A DNA stretch of 64,000 nt, from positions 48,783 through 112,782 of the forward strand of contig CAJXLN010000001.1 in the NCBI GenBank assembly GCA_913056255.1, written 5' to 3'. Position numbers and translations under genes: made by a program. Positions 8,399 through 17,811 of the stretch are shown piece by piece. Position 1 is the stretch's first letter, and each line of letters begins with the position of its first letter. The notes beneath the pieces are model-generated. The model did not search any database, was not told the DNA's origin, and saw only the letters and a program-made list of their open reading frames with translations. This DNA is from an uncultured Thermotogae bacterium. GTDB taxonomy: Bacteria > Thermotogota > Thermotogae > Mesoaciditogales > Mesoaciditogaceae.

Positions 8399-9679
8399 TT
8401 GCGTGCAAAGCGCCTGGATCCAAGAGTGTTCAAGGTACCCATCGATCGAATAAGAGCGGGGTATTATTCGGATAAGTATTTTACAAGGTACGTCGAGGTT
8501 CTAAAAAAAGACGATCATCATCCGCGCGTTCTGTACCAGTATTTTCCGAGAAGAGATGCCGTGATTGTCGGTATAGATGAAGCACTGGCAATACTGAAAT
8601 TGTGCACAGGTTACTACAAAAATGAGGAAAAAGCAGCGCGCTTATTTGATGAATTGCTTGGTGCAGAAAGGGAACTTCAAAATTCTGTATACGTTATGGA
8701 TAGAAAAGGGATAGAAAACGCCAATCGTAAAAGATGGGATCTTCGAGAAGCACTCAATAACTTATGGGTTGACAAATTCGACGAGATCGAAGTTAGAGCT
8801 TTGTACGATGGTGAAGAAGCACGCGACATGGAACCGATAATGACCATCGAAGGCGATCCATCTTATTTTGGATACCTTGAAACGGTATTGTTAGGTGTAA
8901 TCGCACGTGGAAGCTCGACAGCCACGGCTGTAAAGAAAGTTGTCAAGGTTGCACATAACAAACCGATTCTTTTCTTTTCAGCCAGATTTGATCATTACTG
9001 GGTTCAGGCTACAGATGGATATGCAGCTTTCAAAGCCGGAGCGAACGTGGTTTCCACAGATGCGAATGCTGATTATTGGGGAGCGAAAGCCATGGGAACT
9101 GTCCCACATGCTTTGATAGCAGCGTATAATGGTTCCACTTCTCTCGCCACAATAAAGTTCGATCAGCACATAGATCCGAAAATAAACAGAATAATTCTCG
9201 TTGATTGGGAAAATGATGTGATAGGTACCACAAAGCGAATGATCAAGGATTTCTACGAATACGTAACGGGAGAAAAATACAGAAAAGGCGTACGGTTGAA
9301 CGAAGTGATCGGATCTGGTGCAAAGAAAATATGGGGTGTGAGATTTGACACATCTGGATCGCTGCGTGATGTTTCTGTTACTCCTATTGGTGAGAGTTCT
9401 TTGGGGGTATGCCCAGAATTGGTATGGAGAGCGAGAAAAGAGTTCGACACCATGGGACTCAACAACTTAAAAATAATAGTATCAGGCGGCTTTAACGCCG
9501 AAAAAATATCGCTTTTCGAGAAGTTGAATGTTCCCGTCGATTCATACGGAGTGGGATCGTCACTTTTAAAAGAAAAAGTGGACATTACCGCAGACATAGT
9601 TGAGGTCAACGGAGAACCTTGTGCGAAAGTCGGAAGAGCTAAAAAAGATTTTTCAAAACTTGAAAAGGTGGAATATTGA
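8399..9679 (+). CDS. pncB: Nicotinate phosphoribosyltransferase
   Basis: Converts nicotinate, PRPP and ATP to nicotinate mononucleotide, the second step of the salvage begun by PncA. 426 residues with a TTG start, seven bases after a strong GGAGGT. Seen: [15 protein letters not shown] near the N-terminus (substrate-binding Tyr/Phe), [13 protein letters not shown], a [20 protein letters not shown] segment of the barrel, and [10 protein letters not shown] with [11 protein letters not shown] in the phosphate-binding part. Features match the compact archaeal/Thermotoga type rather than the Salmonella enzyme. The gene lies in the pncA-pncB-pdxS run. Confidence 0.92.
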   Translation: MRAKRLDPRVFKVPIDRIRAGYYSDKYFTRYVEVLKKDDHHPRVLYQYFPRRDAVIVGIDEALAILKLCTGYYKNEEKAARLFDELLGAERELQNSVYVMDRKGIENANRKRWDLREALNNLWVDKFDEIEVRALYDGEEARDMEPIMTIEGDPSYFGYLETVLLGVIARGSSTATAVKKVVKVAHNKPILFFSARFDHYWVQATDGYAAFKAGANVVSTDANADYWGAKAMGTVPHALIAAYNGSTSLATIKFDQHIDPKINRIILVDWENDVIGTTKRMIKDFYEYVTGEKYRKGVRLNEVIGSGAKKIWGVRFDTSGSLRDVSVTPIGESSLGVCPELVWRARKEFDTMGLNNLKIIVSGGFNAEKISLFEKLNVPVDSYGVGSSLLKEKVDITADIVEVNGEPCAKVGRAKKDFSKLEKVEY

Positions 9680-9710
9680 AGATATTAAGCTTCAAGGAGG
9701 TGTACAAAAA

Positions 9711-10589
9711 ATGGTCGAAAAAGGAACGTGGGTAATTAAAGAAGGATTTGCCGATATGTTTAAAAACGGTGTCATAATGGATGTAACGACACCTGAACAG
9801 GCAAAGATAGCCGAAGAAGCCGGTGCTGTAGCGGTTATGGCATTAGAGCGTGTGCCAGCCGATATAAGAAAAGCTGGTGGAGTGGCACGGATGGCCGATG
9901 TCGGTCTGATACGAAGAATTATGAAAGAAGTGTCAATTCCAGTGATGGCCAAAGTTAGAATTGGACACATAGCAGAAGCCAGAATACTTGAATCCCTTGG
10001 AGTGGACTTCATCGATGAAAGCGAAGTGCTTACTCCAGCTGATGACAAGTTTCACATAAACAAATATGAATTCAAAGCTCCATTTGTATGTGGTGCACGT
10101 GATTTAGGCGAAGCACTCAGAAGAATTGCAGAGGGAGCTGCAATGATACGTACCAAAGGCGAAGCCGGAACTGGAAATATCGTGGAAGCCGTTAAGCACA
10201 TGAGAACAGTTATGGATGCAATTCGTAGGGTTAAATCCATGGCTGACGAAGAGCTTGTTTCGTATGCCAAAGAACTGAACGCTCCTGTAGAACTACTGAG
10301 AATTGTGAAAGAGCGAGGAATGCTTCCAGTTGTCAATTTTGCAGCTGGCGGAGTGGCAACTCCAGCGGACGCTGCTCTGATGATGCTACTTGGTGCAGAT
10401 GGGGTATTCGTCGGATCTGGCATCTTCAAATCTTCCAACCCAGCCAAAATGGCAAATGCTATCGTTCAGTCAGTTTTGCACTACGATGATCCAGACGAAC
10501 TCGTAAGGATCAGTGAAGATATAGGGCAGCCTATGGAAGGTCAGGAAGTGGAAAATCTCTCAGAAAAATTTCAAGAAAGAGGTTGGTGA
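9711..10589 (+). CDS. pdxS: Pyridoxal 5'-phosphate synthase, lyase subunit PdxS
   Basis: Builds PLP from ribose 5-phosphate, glyceraldehyde 3-phosphate and ammonia. 292 residues from the ATG at 9711, set by AAGGAGGTG at 9694-9702; upstream in-frame codons belong to the pncB coding strand. The (beta/alpha)8 barrel keeps the residues known in Bacillus PdxS: Asp24 (VIMDVTT), Lys81 (MAKVRIGH) and Lys149 ([10 protein letters not shown]). The glutaminase partner pdxT follows after about 200 bp rather than directly, an unusual gap that holds a small ORF and a hairpin. Confidence 0.97.
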   Translation: MVEKGTWVIKEGFADMFKNGVIMDVTTPEQAKIAEEAGAVAVMALERVPADIRKAGGVARMADVGLIRRIMKEVSIPVMAKVRIGHIAEARILESLGVDFIDESEVLTPADDKFHINKYEFKAPFVCGARDLGEALRRIAEGAAMIRTKGEAGTGNIVEAVKHMRTVMDAIRRVKSMADEELVSYAKELNAPVELLRIVKERGMLPVVNFAAGGVATPADAALMMLLGADGVFVGSGIFKSSNPAKMANAIVQSVLHYDDPDELVRISEDIGQPMEGQEVENLSEKFQERGW

Positions 10590-10650
10590 ACCTCTTCCAC
10601 ATTAATTGGGCGTGGTAAGTAGTACTCCTATTCCTGTTGTGAGGTGCTTT

Positions 10651-10794
10651 ATGTCGATCATCTCCCGCATAAATGTGAAGGGCTTGCGAGAGAGAATAGT
10701 TGTACCGATGATTATAACTATTCTTTTCGAAAGGAGGAGGCGTCAATTCCTCTCCAAAATGAATCGGGGAGTTTTCTTGATGCAAATTCTATGA
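10651..10794 (+). CDS. Candidate 47-residue basic protein between pdxS and pdxT
   Basis: ATG at 10651 stands five bases after GAGGTG, and the stop TGA overlaps the pdxT start as ATGA, so the reading frame is well placed for translational coupling. The product is strongly basic (LRERIVV, LFERRRRQFLSK) with a short hydrophobic core VVPMIITILF. I recognise no family. It may be a real small protein, a leader ORF that controls pdxT translation, or chance. The ribosome site and exact overlap are seen; the function is not known. Confidence 0.4.
   Translation: MSIISRINVKGLRERIVVPMIITILFERRRRQFLSKMNRGVFLMQIL
10693..10727 (+). promoter_or_regulatory. Hairpin with T-run in the pdxS-pdxT gap
   Basis: Perfect 9-bp arms AGAATAGTT (10693-10701) and AACTATTCT (10716-10724), 14-nt loop, then TTTT. 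Directly after comes AAAGGAGGAGG (10730-10740), an unusually strong ribosome-site match with no start codon at good spacing, and CCTC (10749-10752) that could pair with it. Possible attenuator or RNA switch ahead of pdxT; a chance structure is also possible. Confidence 0.4.
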
Positions 10795-11375
10795 GAATCG
10801 GTGTGCTTGGAATGCAGGGTGACATAGAAGAACATCTTGCAGTGTTCAAAAGATTGAATGTAGATGCTTTTCGCGTGAAATCGTTAAAGGCACTCAATAC
10901 GGTTGATGGACTCGTAATCCCTGGAGGTGAAAGCACAACTATACTGCGATTGCTCAAGCTGACAGGATTGTTTGGAAAACTGAAAGATATGATACAGAAA
11001 GGCTTTCCCGTTTTTGGTACATGTGCAGGAATGATTTTGCTTTCTAAAGAGATCACTTCTCATTCTGAGCAAGATGCCCTTAACGTTCTCGATATTTCAG
11101 TGAATCGCAATGGTTATGGGCGGCAAGTTGAATCGTTTGAAGTGGATCTATCAATTCCCTTGATCGGCGAAAAACCATTCAAGTCGATCTTCATTCGTGC
11201 CCCCCTGATCGTCAGAACTGGCAAAGGTGTTAAAATCTTGGCAAGATACGATGGAACTCCAGTGATGGTACGCGAAGGTAACGTTATGGCTTCTTCCTTT
11301 CATCCAGAACTTTCCAACGATTTGAGAATACACGAGTTGTTTCTCAGGATGGTAAAAGATGCTTCTCGTCATTGA
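10791..11375 (+). CDS. pdxT: Pyridoxal 5'-phosphate synthase, glutaminase subunit PdxT
   Basis: Releases ammonia from glutamine and channels it to PdxS. 194 residues from ATG 10791, where the recognisable N-terminus MRIGVLGMQGD begins. Catalytic triad: Cys78 (FGTCAGM), His171 and Glu173 (SSFHPELS). The oxyanion motif PGGEST is at 45-50. There is no good ribosome site directly before it, fitting translational coupling to the small ORF whose stop overlaps this ATG. The 3' end overlaps coaX by 17 bp. Confidence 0.96.
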   Translation: MRIGVLGMQGDIEEHLAVFKRLNVDAFRVKSLKALNTVDGLVIPGGESTTILRLLKLTGLFGKLKDMIQKGFPVFGTCAGMILLSKEITSHSEQDALNVLDISVNRNGYGRQVESFEVDLSIPLIGEKPFKSIFIRAPLIVRTGKGVKILARYDGTPVMVREGNVMASSFHPELSNDLRIHELFLRMVKDASRH

Positions 11376-12123
11376 TGCCGGAAATACTCAAACGGTTCTT
11401 GGATTATGGAATAATAGAAAGATCATTGAAAGATGGCGCATAGGAAGCGTCAACATTTCAACCGAAGATGAGCTGTGGGTTCATGTGAACCATTTTCTCA
11501 GCTTTGGCGGATATGAATTTCAGAACATCGAGGGACTTTGTGTTGCCTCGGTTGTCCCACAATTAAACAGCATTTTCAGGTACTTTTCAGAAAAGTATTT
11601 GAAAACTCTTCCACTCTTCGTGAAAGCAGAAGAGGTGAAATGGTTGAAATGGCACGTGAAGGCGCCATTCGAAATCGGAGCCGATAGAGTGGCAAATGTC
11701 ATAGCGGCACGTGAGCTCTTTAAAAAAAATGTCATAGTCGTGGACTTCGGAACGGCGATTACACTCGATATACTGACAGATGTCTATGAGGGCGGTTCCA
11801 TCCTTTTAGGGCCTCGTACCGCAATGAAGGCCATGTTTTCCAGCACCGCAAAACTTCCATTTGTAGATGACGAAATTCCATCGTCTTCTGTGGGAAGAGA
11901 CACCGCTACCAACATACAATCTGGAGTTATGCTCGGTACGATCATGGCGATTGACGGATTGATATCCAGTTATGAGATGGAACTATCCAGAAAATTCAAG
12001 ATCGTCTCCAGCGGTGGGCAGGGAGAGTCACTTTCCAAAATGTCCAAAAAAACGATGAAATACATCCCTGATCTCACATTGTTCGGTATCGCAACTTACC
12101 ATAGGAAAATGTCAGAAAGATGA
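11359..12123 (+). CDS. coaX: Type III pantothenate kinase
   Basis: Phosphorylates pantothenate, the first step to coenzyme A. 254 residues of the ASKHA fold: DAGNTQTVLG (phosphate-1 loop) at the N-terminus, FEIGADRVANVIAA with the pantothenate-site Gly-Ala-Asp-Arg, and VVDFGTAITLDIL with the second phosphate loop. GGSILLGP follows where most members read G-G-x-I-x-P-G, a mild variation. It overlaps pdxT by 17 bp and the next gene by ATGA, so it is inside the same operon. Confidence 0.93.
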   Translation: MLLVIDAGNTQTVLGLWNNRKIIERWRIGSVNISTEDELWVHVNHFLSFGGYEFQNIEGLCVASVVPQLNSIFRYFSEKYLKTLPLFVKAEEVKWLKWHVKAPFEIGADRVANVIAARELFKKNVIVVDFGTAITLDILTDVYEGGSILLGPRTAMKAMFSSTAKLPFVDDEIPSSSVGRDTATNIQSGVMLGTIMAIDGLISSYEMELSRKFKIVSSGGQGESLSKMSKKTMKYIPDLTLFGIATYHRKMSER

Positions 12124-13451
12124 AGGCACTACTCGTAAATCCATACATCTACGATGTGTCCGCTTACGATTATTGGTTAAAACCAGTAGGATTGCTTTAC
12201 ATAGCGACAGCACTTGAAAAATCTGGTGTAGAAGTGAAACTACTGGATTTTCTCGATCGACACCTTCCAGGAAATAACGTGCACGATGGCCCATACGGTA
12301 CGGGAAAATTTTCCTCAATTGTTGTGAAATCATTGATGAATGAGTACGGAATTCCCAGATATCTGAAACGTTATGGTGCACCAGAGGAGATATTGAATAC
12401 ATTGAACTTTTCTCCAGATGTTGTGTTGATCACATCTATGATGACGTACTGGTACGGTGGAGTATTCGAAACGATAAAAATGATAAAAAAGAACTTCAAC
12501 GTTCCCGTGATTCTCGGTGGAAACTACCCGACTTTATTGCCGGAACACGCTAAACTTTCTGGAGCGGATGTCATTGTTGAAGGAGATGGAATTCCCAAAA
12601 TTTACGACATTCTGGAAGCAGTTACGGGGACAAAGGTCGAACATACCGTCGGCGAAAATTGGTTTGAAGAAATAACGCCGGACAATTCGCTTTATCCTAA
12701 GATAGAATCCGCTGTTATTCATACAACTTTTGGTTGTCCTTACAGATGCACGTACTGTGTAGCGTGGAAAAAAGGATTCAAAGTCAGACCGGTAAATTCC
12801 GTTTTGAAAGAGATACAAGAACTGAAAAAACGTGGTGTCAAAGATATAGCTTTTTACGATGATGCGCTCCTTGTGAAGCGTGAGCGATTTAAGAAAATTC
12901 TCAAAGGGCTTCCAAATGATATCCGTTATCATCTTCCAAATGGAATACACGCTGCGCTTTTAGACGAGGAAATAGCCAAACTTTTGAAAGAAAAGAATTT
13001 TCACACAATTCGACTAGGATATGAAACCGGAGATGCAGCACTTCAAAAAAAGACTGGAGGTAAGGTAGACAACACGTCATTCCAGCGTGCCGTTGAATTG
13101 CTGAAAAGTGTTGGATTTGATTCAAAAGATGTTGGAGCTTACATGATCGTTGGGCTTCAAGATCAAAGTTTTGAGTCAGCCCTTGAAGATGTGAAATTTT
13201 TGGCACGAATGGGTGTAAAACCTGTGATCAACGAGTACACGTTAATCCCAGGATCGCTAGACTGGCAAGTGGCATTGAATCAAGGTTTAGTTGATGAAAA
13301 CGTAGATCCGTTTATGCTGAACAATTCTTTGATTTCTTATTGGTGGAAAGGCTCCATGGGAATAAAAAAGATAGATATTCTGAAGAACGTTGTTCGTCGC
13401 TTCGTAACAGGGAAAATTTCTCTCGATGAACTCCTTAAATTCAAGGTATAG
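12120..13451 (+). CDS. B12-binding-domain radical SAM protein, unknown reaction
   Basis: 443 residues. N-terminal Rossmann-like cobalamin-binding type domain (about 1-160: LLVNPYIYD, VGLLYIATALEKSG, VILGGNYPTLLPEHA, ADVIVEGDG); the DxHxxG cobalamin-ligand motif is not visible. Radical SAM core follows with C206-x3-C210-x2-C213 (GCPYRCTYC) and later GYETGD and MIVGL. This is class B organisation, as in many methyltransferases and ring-forming enzymes. The substrate cannot be read. It is translationally coupled (ATGA) to coaX, suggesting a link to cofactor metabolism, but this is inference. Confidence 0.85.
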   Translation: MKALLVNPYIYDVSAYDYWLKPVGLLYIATALEKSGVEVKLLDFLDRHLPGNNVHDGPYGTGKFSSIVVKSLMNEYGIPRYLKRYGAPEEILNTLNFSPDVVLITSMMTYWYGGVFETIKMIKKNFNVPVILGGNYPTLLPEHAKLSGADVIVEGDGIPKIYDILEAVTGTKVEHTVGENWFEEITPDNSLYPKIESAVIHTTFGCPYRCTYCVAWKKGFKVRPVNSVLKEIQELKKRGVKDIAFYDDALLVKRERFKKILKGLPNDIRYHLPNGIHAALLDEEIAKLLKEKNFHTIRLGYETGDAALQKKTGGKVDNTSFQRAVELLKSVGFDSKDVGAYMIVGLQDQSFESALEDVKFLARMGVKPVINEYTLIPGSLDWQVALNQGLVDENVDPFMLNNSLISYWWKGSMGIKKIDILKNVVRRFVTGKISLDELLKFKV

Positions 13452-13460
13452 AGAAAATTT

Positions 13461-13482
13461 ATCTTCAGGAATTCTTGAAGAT
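13461..13482. other. 22-bp near-palindrome downstream of the radical SAM gene
   Basis: Arms ATCTTCAGGAA and TTCTTGAAGAT pair with one wobble. There is no T-run, so it is not a standard terminator. It lies ten bases after the operon's last stop and may be an mRNA-end hairpin. Confidence 0.4.
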
Positions 13483-13573
13483 GCGTTTGACGTACTAATC
13501 GGTGCTTCAGAAAGAACTTGAAAAAATATAAGAGGAATTACATCTTTGAATAAATGTTAGGAGGAAACGGGAT

Positions 13574-14743
13574 ATGGCGCTTTTATCTTTCTGGTGGCAC
13601 ATGGGTTTTCTTTCTTTTGCCTCTACCATGTTCGGCACGAATACTGTGGTGTCAGCTTACCTTAACAAAGTTTATCATTCCCCAATACTGATAGGTATAG
13701 TCACGTCTATTCTGATGGGATTGCCTGCCATAACTCAATTGCTCTTTGCCAATTTCTTGAGATCAAAAAAATTCAAAAAACCATATTTGATATTCGGAAT
13801 AATCACAAGAGCTTCAACTCTCTTTATGCTTTCAGTTGTAGCTTTCTTCATTGTGTCCAACTCCGTATGGGGAATCATTGCAATTGTTGGATTGTTCGTG
13901 ATATTCGCTACGACGGGCTCTTTCGCTGGAATAGCTTACATGGATCTGCTTGGCAAAACTATTCCAAACGAAAAAAGGTATTACTTCTTTCCTGTGAGAC
14001 AGGTTTTTGCCGGTTTGGCCTCACTTCTTGCAGGCATTTTGGTTAAATACACACTCGACGCTTTTGACTTTCCGCATAACTACAGTATGCTCTTCCTTTT
14101 TGCCGCTATTAGTTTGGCCATGGCAACTGGGTTCTTCTGGTTTTTGAAAGAACCTCCAGGAGAAATTGAACCCCGCATCTCCACGATCAAAACGATCAAA
14201 TCCATCCCGTCTCTTCTCAAAGATCGAAAACTCTTTTGGTATGAGATCGTCCAAATTTTAAGCGGAATCAACTTGATGGTTCTTCCGTTCTACACAGTTT
14301 ATACAATGAACAAGTTTGGGAATATTGTGGGAAATCTTGTGATATTTCAAGTCCTTGGAATGATATTTTCCAATCTCCTTTGGGCTATCCTGGCAAAACA
14401 TTTCGGAAATGTGATTATAGCAAAGATCGCCGCACTGTTAGCCGCTTCTGTTGCAATATCGATTTCATTTCTTCCGTCGTTGGCATGGTATTATGTGCTC
14501 TTCGTCGTCATAGGCTTTGTTCTAGGCGCGAGAGGAGTTTTCATGGATGCTTACCTTATAGAAATAGCACCTGAGAAAAAACGTGTTATGTACGTTGGCA
14601 TAAGAGGAACAATTGGATTTGTAGGTTCTTTGTTCTCACTTTTTGGAGGTTTTTTCGTTGGAGCGTTTGGATTCTTTCCGATATTTATTTTCGCGTTTTT
14701 TGGCTTGTCTGTCGCATTCTCACTTACTTTTAAACTGGGATGA
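13574..14743 (+). CDS. MFS transporter
   Basis: 389 residues with about 12 hydrophobic segments and basic loops (LRSKKFKKPY, PPGEIEPRISTIK between the halves), typical of the major facilitator superfamily. AGGAGG stands eight bases before the ATG. An acidic/basic loop with MDLLGKTIPNEKRYYFFPVRQ after TM4-5 is characteristic of a prokaryotic MFS branch found in anaerobes, substrate unknown. It is 120 bp after the cofactor operon, so it could be a vitamin or metabolite carrier or an independent gene. Confidence 0.85.
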   Translation: MALLSFWWHMGFLSFASTMFGTNTVVSAYLNKVYHSPILIGIVTSILMGLPAITQLLFANFLRSKKFKKPYLIFGIITRASTLFMLSVVAFFIVSNSVWGIIAIVGLFVIFATTGSFAGIAYMDLLGKTIPNEKRYYFFPVRQVFAGLASLLAGILVKYTLDAFDFPHNYSMLFLFAAISLAMATGFFWFLKEPPGEIEPRISTIKTIKSIPSLLKDRKLFWYEIVQILSGINLMVLPFYTVYTMNKFGNIVGNLVIFQVLGMIFSNLLWAILAKHFGNVIIAKIAALLAASVAISISFLPSLAWYYVLFVVIGFVLGARGVFMDAYLIEIAPEKKRVMYVGIRGTIGFVGSLFSLFGGFFVGAFGFFPIFIFAFFGLSVAFSLTFKLG

Positions 14744-14831
14744 GATTTGGGGAGGAGAAAAAGTCAAAAGATCTTTCATAGTTTCTTTGTCATTTTAAAA
14801 ATATTGAGGCATTATATCTTCGAAACACAAT

Positions 14832-14905
14832 GTTCCTGCATCATATTCTTTGAATGAATTATTGGTTCTTCTCAATGATAAGACACAGGAACTTTTTCCT
14901 TTTTT
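14832..14905 (+). terminator. Long-loop terminator after the MFS gene
   Basis: GTTCCTG (14832-14838) pairs with CAGGAAC (14886-14892), with an inner ATCAT/ATGAT pairing, followed by TTTTTCCTTTTTT. The rest of the gap 14744-14951 shows nothing else I can name. Confidence 0.5.
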
Positions 14906-14951
14906 CAACTTTTACACCAAATTAGTTTACACTATCTCAAAAAATGAGTTT

Positions 14952-14998
14952 GAAAAAAACACATCGCCTACCTACCTGGTTTAGGTAAGTAAGCGATG
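14952..14998 (-). terminator. Intrinsic terminator of the oxygen-defence operon
   Basis: Sixteen-base arms from CATCGC (14962) to GCGATG (14998) around GGTTT. Read on the minus strand the two imperfect positions become G-U pairs, and a seven-base T-run follows the stem (14953-14959 as A on plus). It ends the operon 28 bp after the ferritin stop. Confidence 0.85.
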
Positions 14999-15026
14999 AC
15001 ACTATCTTCGGTAGAATTTCTTTGCT

Positions 15027-15524
15027 TTATTTTTCTCCACGCTGGCCTAACGCGTTATCCAGCATGAAGAGTCCGTTTTTAGACTCTCCTACGAATTTAA
15101 ATTTGTCTACAATTTCGCTTGTGGAAGCTTCTTCCTCAACTTGTTCATTTACGAACCATTGCAAAAAGCCCTCCGTTGCGTTATCATTTTCATTTCTTGC
15201 AAGACGCACCAATTCATCTATTTTGTCACTTATGTAGCACTCGTGTGCGTAAGCAGCTTCGAATACTTCCTGTGGAGAATTCCAATTTTCTTGAGGTTTT
15301 TTAAGACCCTCGAGGACAACTCGACCGCCGCGTTCATTTACGTAAGAATACAATTTTATCGCATGAGTGAATTCTTCCTGCATTTGAGCCTCCATCCACT
15401 TTGCGAAACCTGGAAACTTTTTCGATTTTAAGTACGCCGCCATCGAAAGGTAAAGATAGGCAGAATCGAATTCTTCTTTTATTTGGGCATTCAACGCCTT
15501 TTCTATTTTTTCACTTAATCTCAT
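15027..15524 (-). CDS. ftn: Ferritin, non-heme iron storage
   Basis: Stores iron as a mineral after oxidising Fe(II) at a di-iron centre in a 24-mer shell. 165 residues from ATG 15524; an in-frame GTG further upstream lies inside the preceding gene. A four-helix ferritin pattern is clear: ALNAQIKEEFDSAYLYLSMA (Glu and Tyr ligands), QMQEEFTHAIKLYSYV (second Glu and His), then VNEQVEEEASTSEIV. It is the last gene of the perR operon, two bases after the superoxide reductase stop. Keeping free iron low complements peroxide removal. Confidence 0.94.
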   Translation of the reverse strand: MRLSEKIEKALNAQIKEEFDSAYLYLSMAAYLKSKKFPGFAKWMEAQMQEEFTHAIKLYSYVNERGGRVVLEGLKKPQENWNSPQEVFEAAYAHECYISDKIDELVRLARNENDNATEGFLQWFVNEQVEEEASTSEIVDKFKFVGESKNGLFMLDNALGQRGEK

Positions 15525-15526
15525 GA

Positions 15527-15913
15527 TTATAGCTTTCCTTTCCACAGTCCATGCAGGTTGCAGTACTCTCTTGCTTCCAATTTCTCATTTTTCACATTCA
15601 CATCAAAAATAGCCTCTGGAGCATCTCCAGGCTTTAAAAATTGTCTGTACGATTTTCCGTCAACGATCAATTCAATCCATTCAATGTAGTGTTTTTCCTC
15701 CATTGGATGAGGAACACTTCCGACTTTGACTTTTACCTGGCCATCCATCTTTTCTATGACGGGTACATGCTTTTCCGTGCTAGAATCCGCTGTTTTTTCA
15801 TCAAAAAGCTTCATGGGTTGTCCACAACACACGAGTTCTCCGGATCCTTGGTGCAACACTTCAACGATATTTCCACAAATTTCGCACTTGTAAATCTGTT
15901 TCTTTTCTGTCAC
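15527..15913 (-). CDS. dfx: Desulfoferrodoxin (superoxide reductase)
   Basis: Reduces superoxide to hydrogen peroxide without making oxygen, in the cytoplasm of anaerobes. 128 residues from GTG 15913, eight bases after AGGAGG; upstream TTG/GTG codons overlap that ribosome site. N-terminal desulforedoxin-like Fe centre: YKCEICGN and LVCCGQPM (Cx2C, CC). The catalytic Fe(His)4Cys site is represented by EKHVPV, VPHPM, EKHYIEW and YCNLHGLW. It lies between peroxiredoxin and ferritin, so the peroxide it makes can be removed by its neighbours. Confidence 0.94.
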   Translation of the reverse strand: MTEKKQIYKCEICGNIVEVLHQGSGELVCCGQPMKLFDEKTADSSTEKHVPVIEKMDGQVKVKVGSVPHPMEEKHYIEWIELIVDGKSYRQFLKPGDAPEAIFDVNVKNEKLEAREYCNLHGLWKGKL

Positions 15914-15941
15914 TTCCAACACCTCCTAAAAGATTGGATTT

Positions 15942-16601
15942 TTACACTTTTTTATGGCAAAGCCACCAGTCAAGACACTCGATTTCTTTCTTTGCCTGAG
16001 CTTTTTCTCTTTCCTCTTTTTCTTTGAAAGAACTTGCGGGCGGAACTATAACATCATCTTTGATTATCTCGTTATTTGGCCAATTTGCAGGAATTGCCAC
16101 ACCTTTTTCAGTTGAAAGTTGTAAGCCTTTTACCATTCTTAAGATCTCGTCGATATTTCTTCCCAACTCTTGTGGATAGTAAAGCATGGCCCTTATCACA
16201 CCTTTTGGATCGACTATAAAAACGGCTCTTACCGTGTTTGTACCCATGGCTGGGTGGATGATACCAAGCGTATTTGCAACTTTTCCAAGATCGTCTGCTA
16301 TGATTGGAAATTCAATGGAAAAATCCATATTTTCTTTTATCCATTCAACCCATTTGATATGCGAAAAAACCTGATCGATGCTCAGCCCTATGAGCCCACA
16401 GTTGAGTTTTTTGAAATCTTCGTATCTTCTTTGAAAGGCTACGAACTCCGTTGTACACACAGGTGTGAAATCACCTGGATGACTGAAAAGCACAAACCAT
16501 TTTCCATCAAATTCCGCTGGCAATTTCTTTTTACCATGTGTGGTTTGAACCTCCAAATCCGGAAATTTTTCGCCTATCAAAGGCATTTTTCTCTCTTCCA
16601 T
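15942..16601 (-). CDS. Peroxiredoxin, archaeal-type (Prx6 group)
   Basis: Reduces hydrogen peroxide and organic peroxides. About 219 residues. Peroxidatic Cys49 in DFTPVCTTE. Two further cysteines near the C-terminus ([12 protein letters not shown], about 209 and 215) match the resolving pair of archaeal Prx enzymes such as that of Aeropyrum. The Arg in [14 protein letters not shown] belongs to the active site. Starts are possible at 16610 (GTG), 16601 and 16586 (ATG); I took 16601. It sits between the flavodiiron and superoxide reductase genes. Confidence 0.93.
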   Translation of the reverse strand: MEERKMPLIGEKFPDLEVQTTHGKKKLPAEFDGKWFVLFSHPGDFTPVCTTEFVAFQRRYEDFKKLNCGLIGLSIDQVFSHIKWVEWIKENMDFSIEFPIIADDLGKVANTLGIIHPAMGTNTVRAVFIVDPKGVIRAMLYYPQELGRNIDEILRMVKGLQLSTEKGVAIPANWPNNEIIKDDVIVPPASSFKEKEEREKAQAKKEIECLDWWLCHKKV

Positions 16602-16620
16602 TTTTCTCACACCCTTCCCT

Positions 16621-17811
16621 TCATTTTATGAATTTGCATTCTTGATGCTCTTTAAATATTTCATCTGCCAATCTGTCGAGAGATTTAAAGTCATCCACTT
16701 TTGGGTATCCCTTCACCAAAATTGGTTCGAGGAGTTTTGCTTTCAAATTAGACGTCAAACTTTCAAACTGTTCTACACTCCTCTTCCCAGCCCAGCCAAA
16801 CGATCCTATAAACGATGCGAACTTAACTTTTGGCCTTATGGCATTCACAAAGGAAATTATGTAAGCTGCCACAGGATGTAATCCAGTTAGAACCGTTGGA
16901 GACGCCACCACTATCGTTGCCGCATCAACAAGTGCCATGGCTATTTCTCCTATGTCCGCTGTGATCAAGTTAAATGGCCTGACTGATATATCTCTTTTCA
17001 TCAGTTCATCCACCAAGTAATTCACGATTTTCTCTGTACTCCCATGCATAGATACGTAAGGTATCACAACTTTGTTCTTAACGTTTTCGGACACCCATTC
17101 CTTGTACGCGTTGATTATGAGATCGGGATGATCGTAAACCTGTCCATGACTTGGAGCTATGAAATCTATGTCCAAATTTTCGATTTTTTTAAGGTTGGAT
17201 CGGATTGATGGTCTAAATGGCATCATGATCTCAGCGTAATAACGTTTCGCATCTTCGACGATTTTTGCGTTGTTGCTAACGAAAAGATCACTTGACGCAA
17301 TATGCGATCCGAAAAAATCACATGTGAAAAGAATTTTGTCTTCTCTGAGATATGTGGACATCGTTTCAGGCCAATGAACCCATGGTGTAAAGATGAACTC
17401 AAGTGTCTTGTTTCCAAGAGAAAGCGTTTCCCCATTATTTATTGTTATGAATTTTTCATCGTCTATTAAGAGCAAATTTTTCTCAAGATCTTTGCACTTT
17501 TTGTTCGTGACCACTTTTGCTTCTGGGTAAAGCTCGAGAATCTTTGGAATAGATCCTGAATGATCCTGTTCTGCGTGATGAGAAACTATATAATCTATGT
17601 GTTTTACACCGATTTCTTTGAGATTTCCAATCAATTCGTCTACTTTATCAGGATCAACAGTATCCAATAGCGCTGTTTTTTCGCTACCCTTCACTAAGTA
17701 CGAATTGTAACTTGTCCCATCAGGAAGTGGTATGATCTCATCGAACAAAGTTCTATCCCAATCGATTGCACCGATTGCGTAAACATCATTTTTGATCTTT
17801 CTTGTCGCCAT
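16621..17811 (-). CDS. fprA: Flavodiiron protein (FprA type)
   Basis: Reduces oxygen to water (or nitric oxide to nitrous oxide) with a di-iron site and FMN. 396 residues from ATG 17811, ten bases after GGGAGG. The N-terminal metallo-beta-lactamase fold shows the di-iron ligands HHAEQDHSG, then [10 protein letters not shown] and APSHGQVYD. The C-terminal flavodoxin domain begins near residue 250 with [12 protein letters not shown] and continues to [13 protein letters not shown]. The start overlaps the end of perR by 26 bp. Two-domain length means it needs rubredoxin or another donor; none is in this operon. Confidence 0.95.
   Translation of the reverse strand: MATRKIKNDVYAIGAIDWDRTLFDEIIPLPDGTSYNSYLVKGSEKTALLDTVDPDKVDELIGNLKEIGVKHIDYIVSHHAEQDHSGSIPKILELYPEAKVVTNKKCKDLEKNLLLIDDEKFITINNGETLSLGNKTLEFIFTPWVHWPETMSTYLREDKILFTCDFFGSHIASSDLFVSNNAKIVEDAKRYYAEIMMPFRPSIRSNLKKIENLDIDFIAPSHGQVYDHPDLIINAYKEWVSENVKNKVVIPYVSMHGSTEKIVNYLVDELMKRDISVRPFNLITADIGEIAMALVDAATIVVASPTVLTGLHPVAAYIISFVNAIRPKVKFASFIGSFGWAGKRSVEQFESLTSNLKAKLLEPILVKGYPKVDDFKSLDRLADEIFKEHQECKFIK

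Noticed and set aside
9600..9710. N-terminal extension of PdxS
   Set aside because: This part is coding sequence of pncB in another frame; AAGGAGGTG and family length fix the start at 9711.
10644..10790. N-terminal extension of PdxT
   Set aside because: The frame stays open but the residues do not resemble PdxT; the family N-terminus starts at 10791.
10590..10790. Lysine, TPP or M-box riboswitch before pdxT
   Set aside because: Some bases recall conserved cores (GAGGTGC), but the needed motifs are not present in order.
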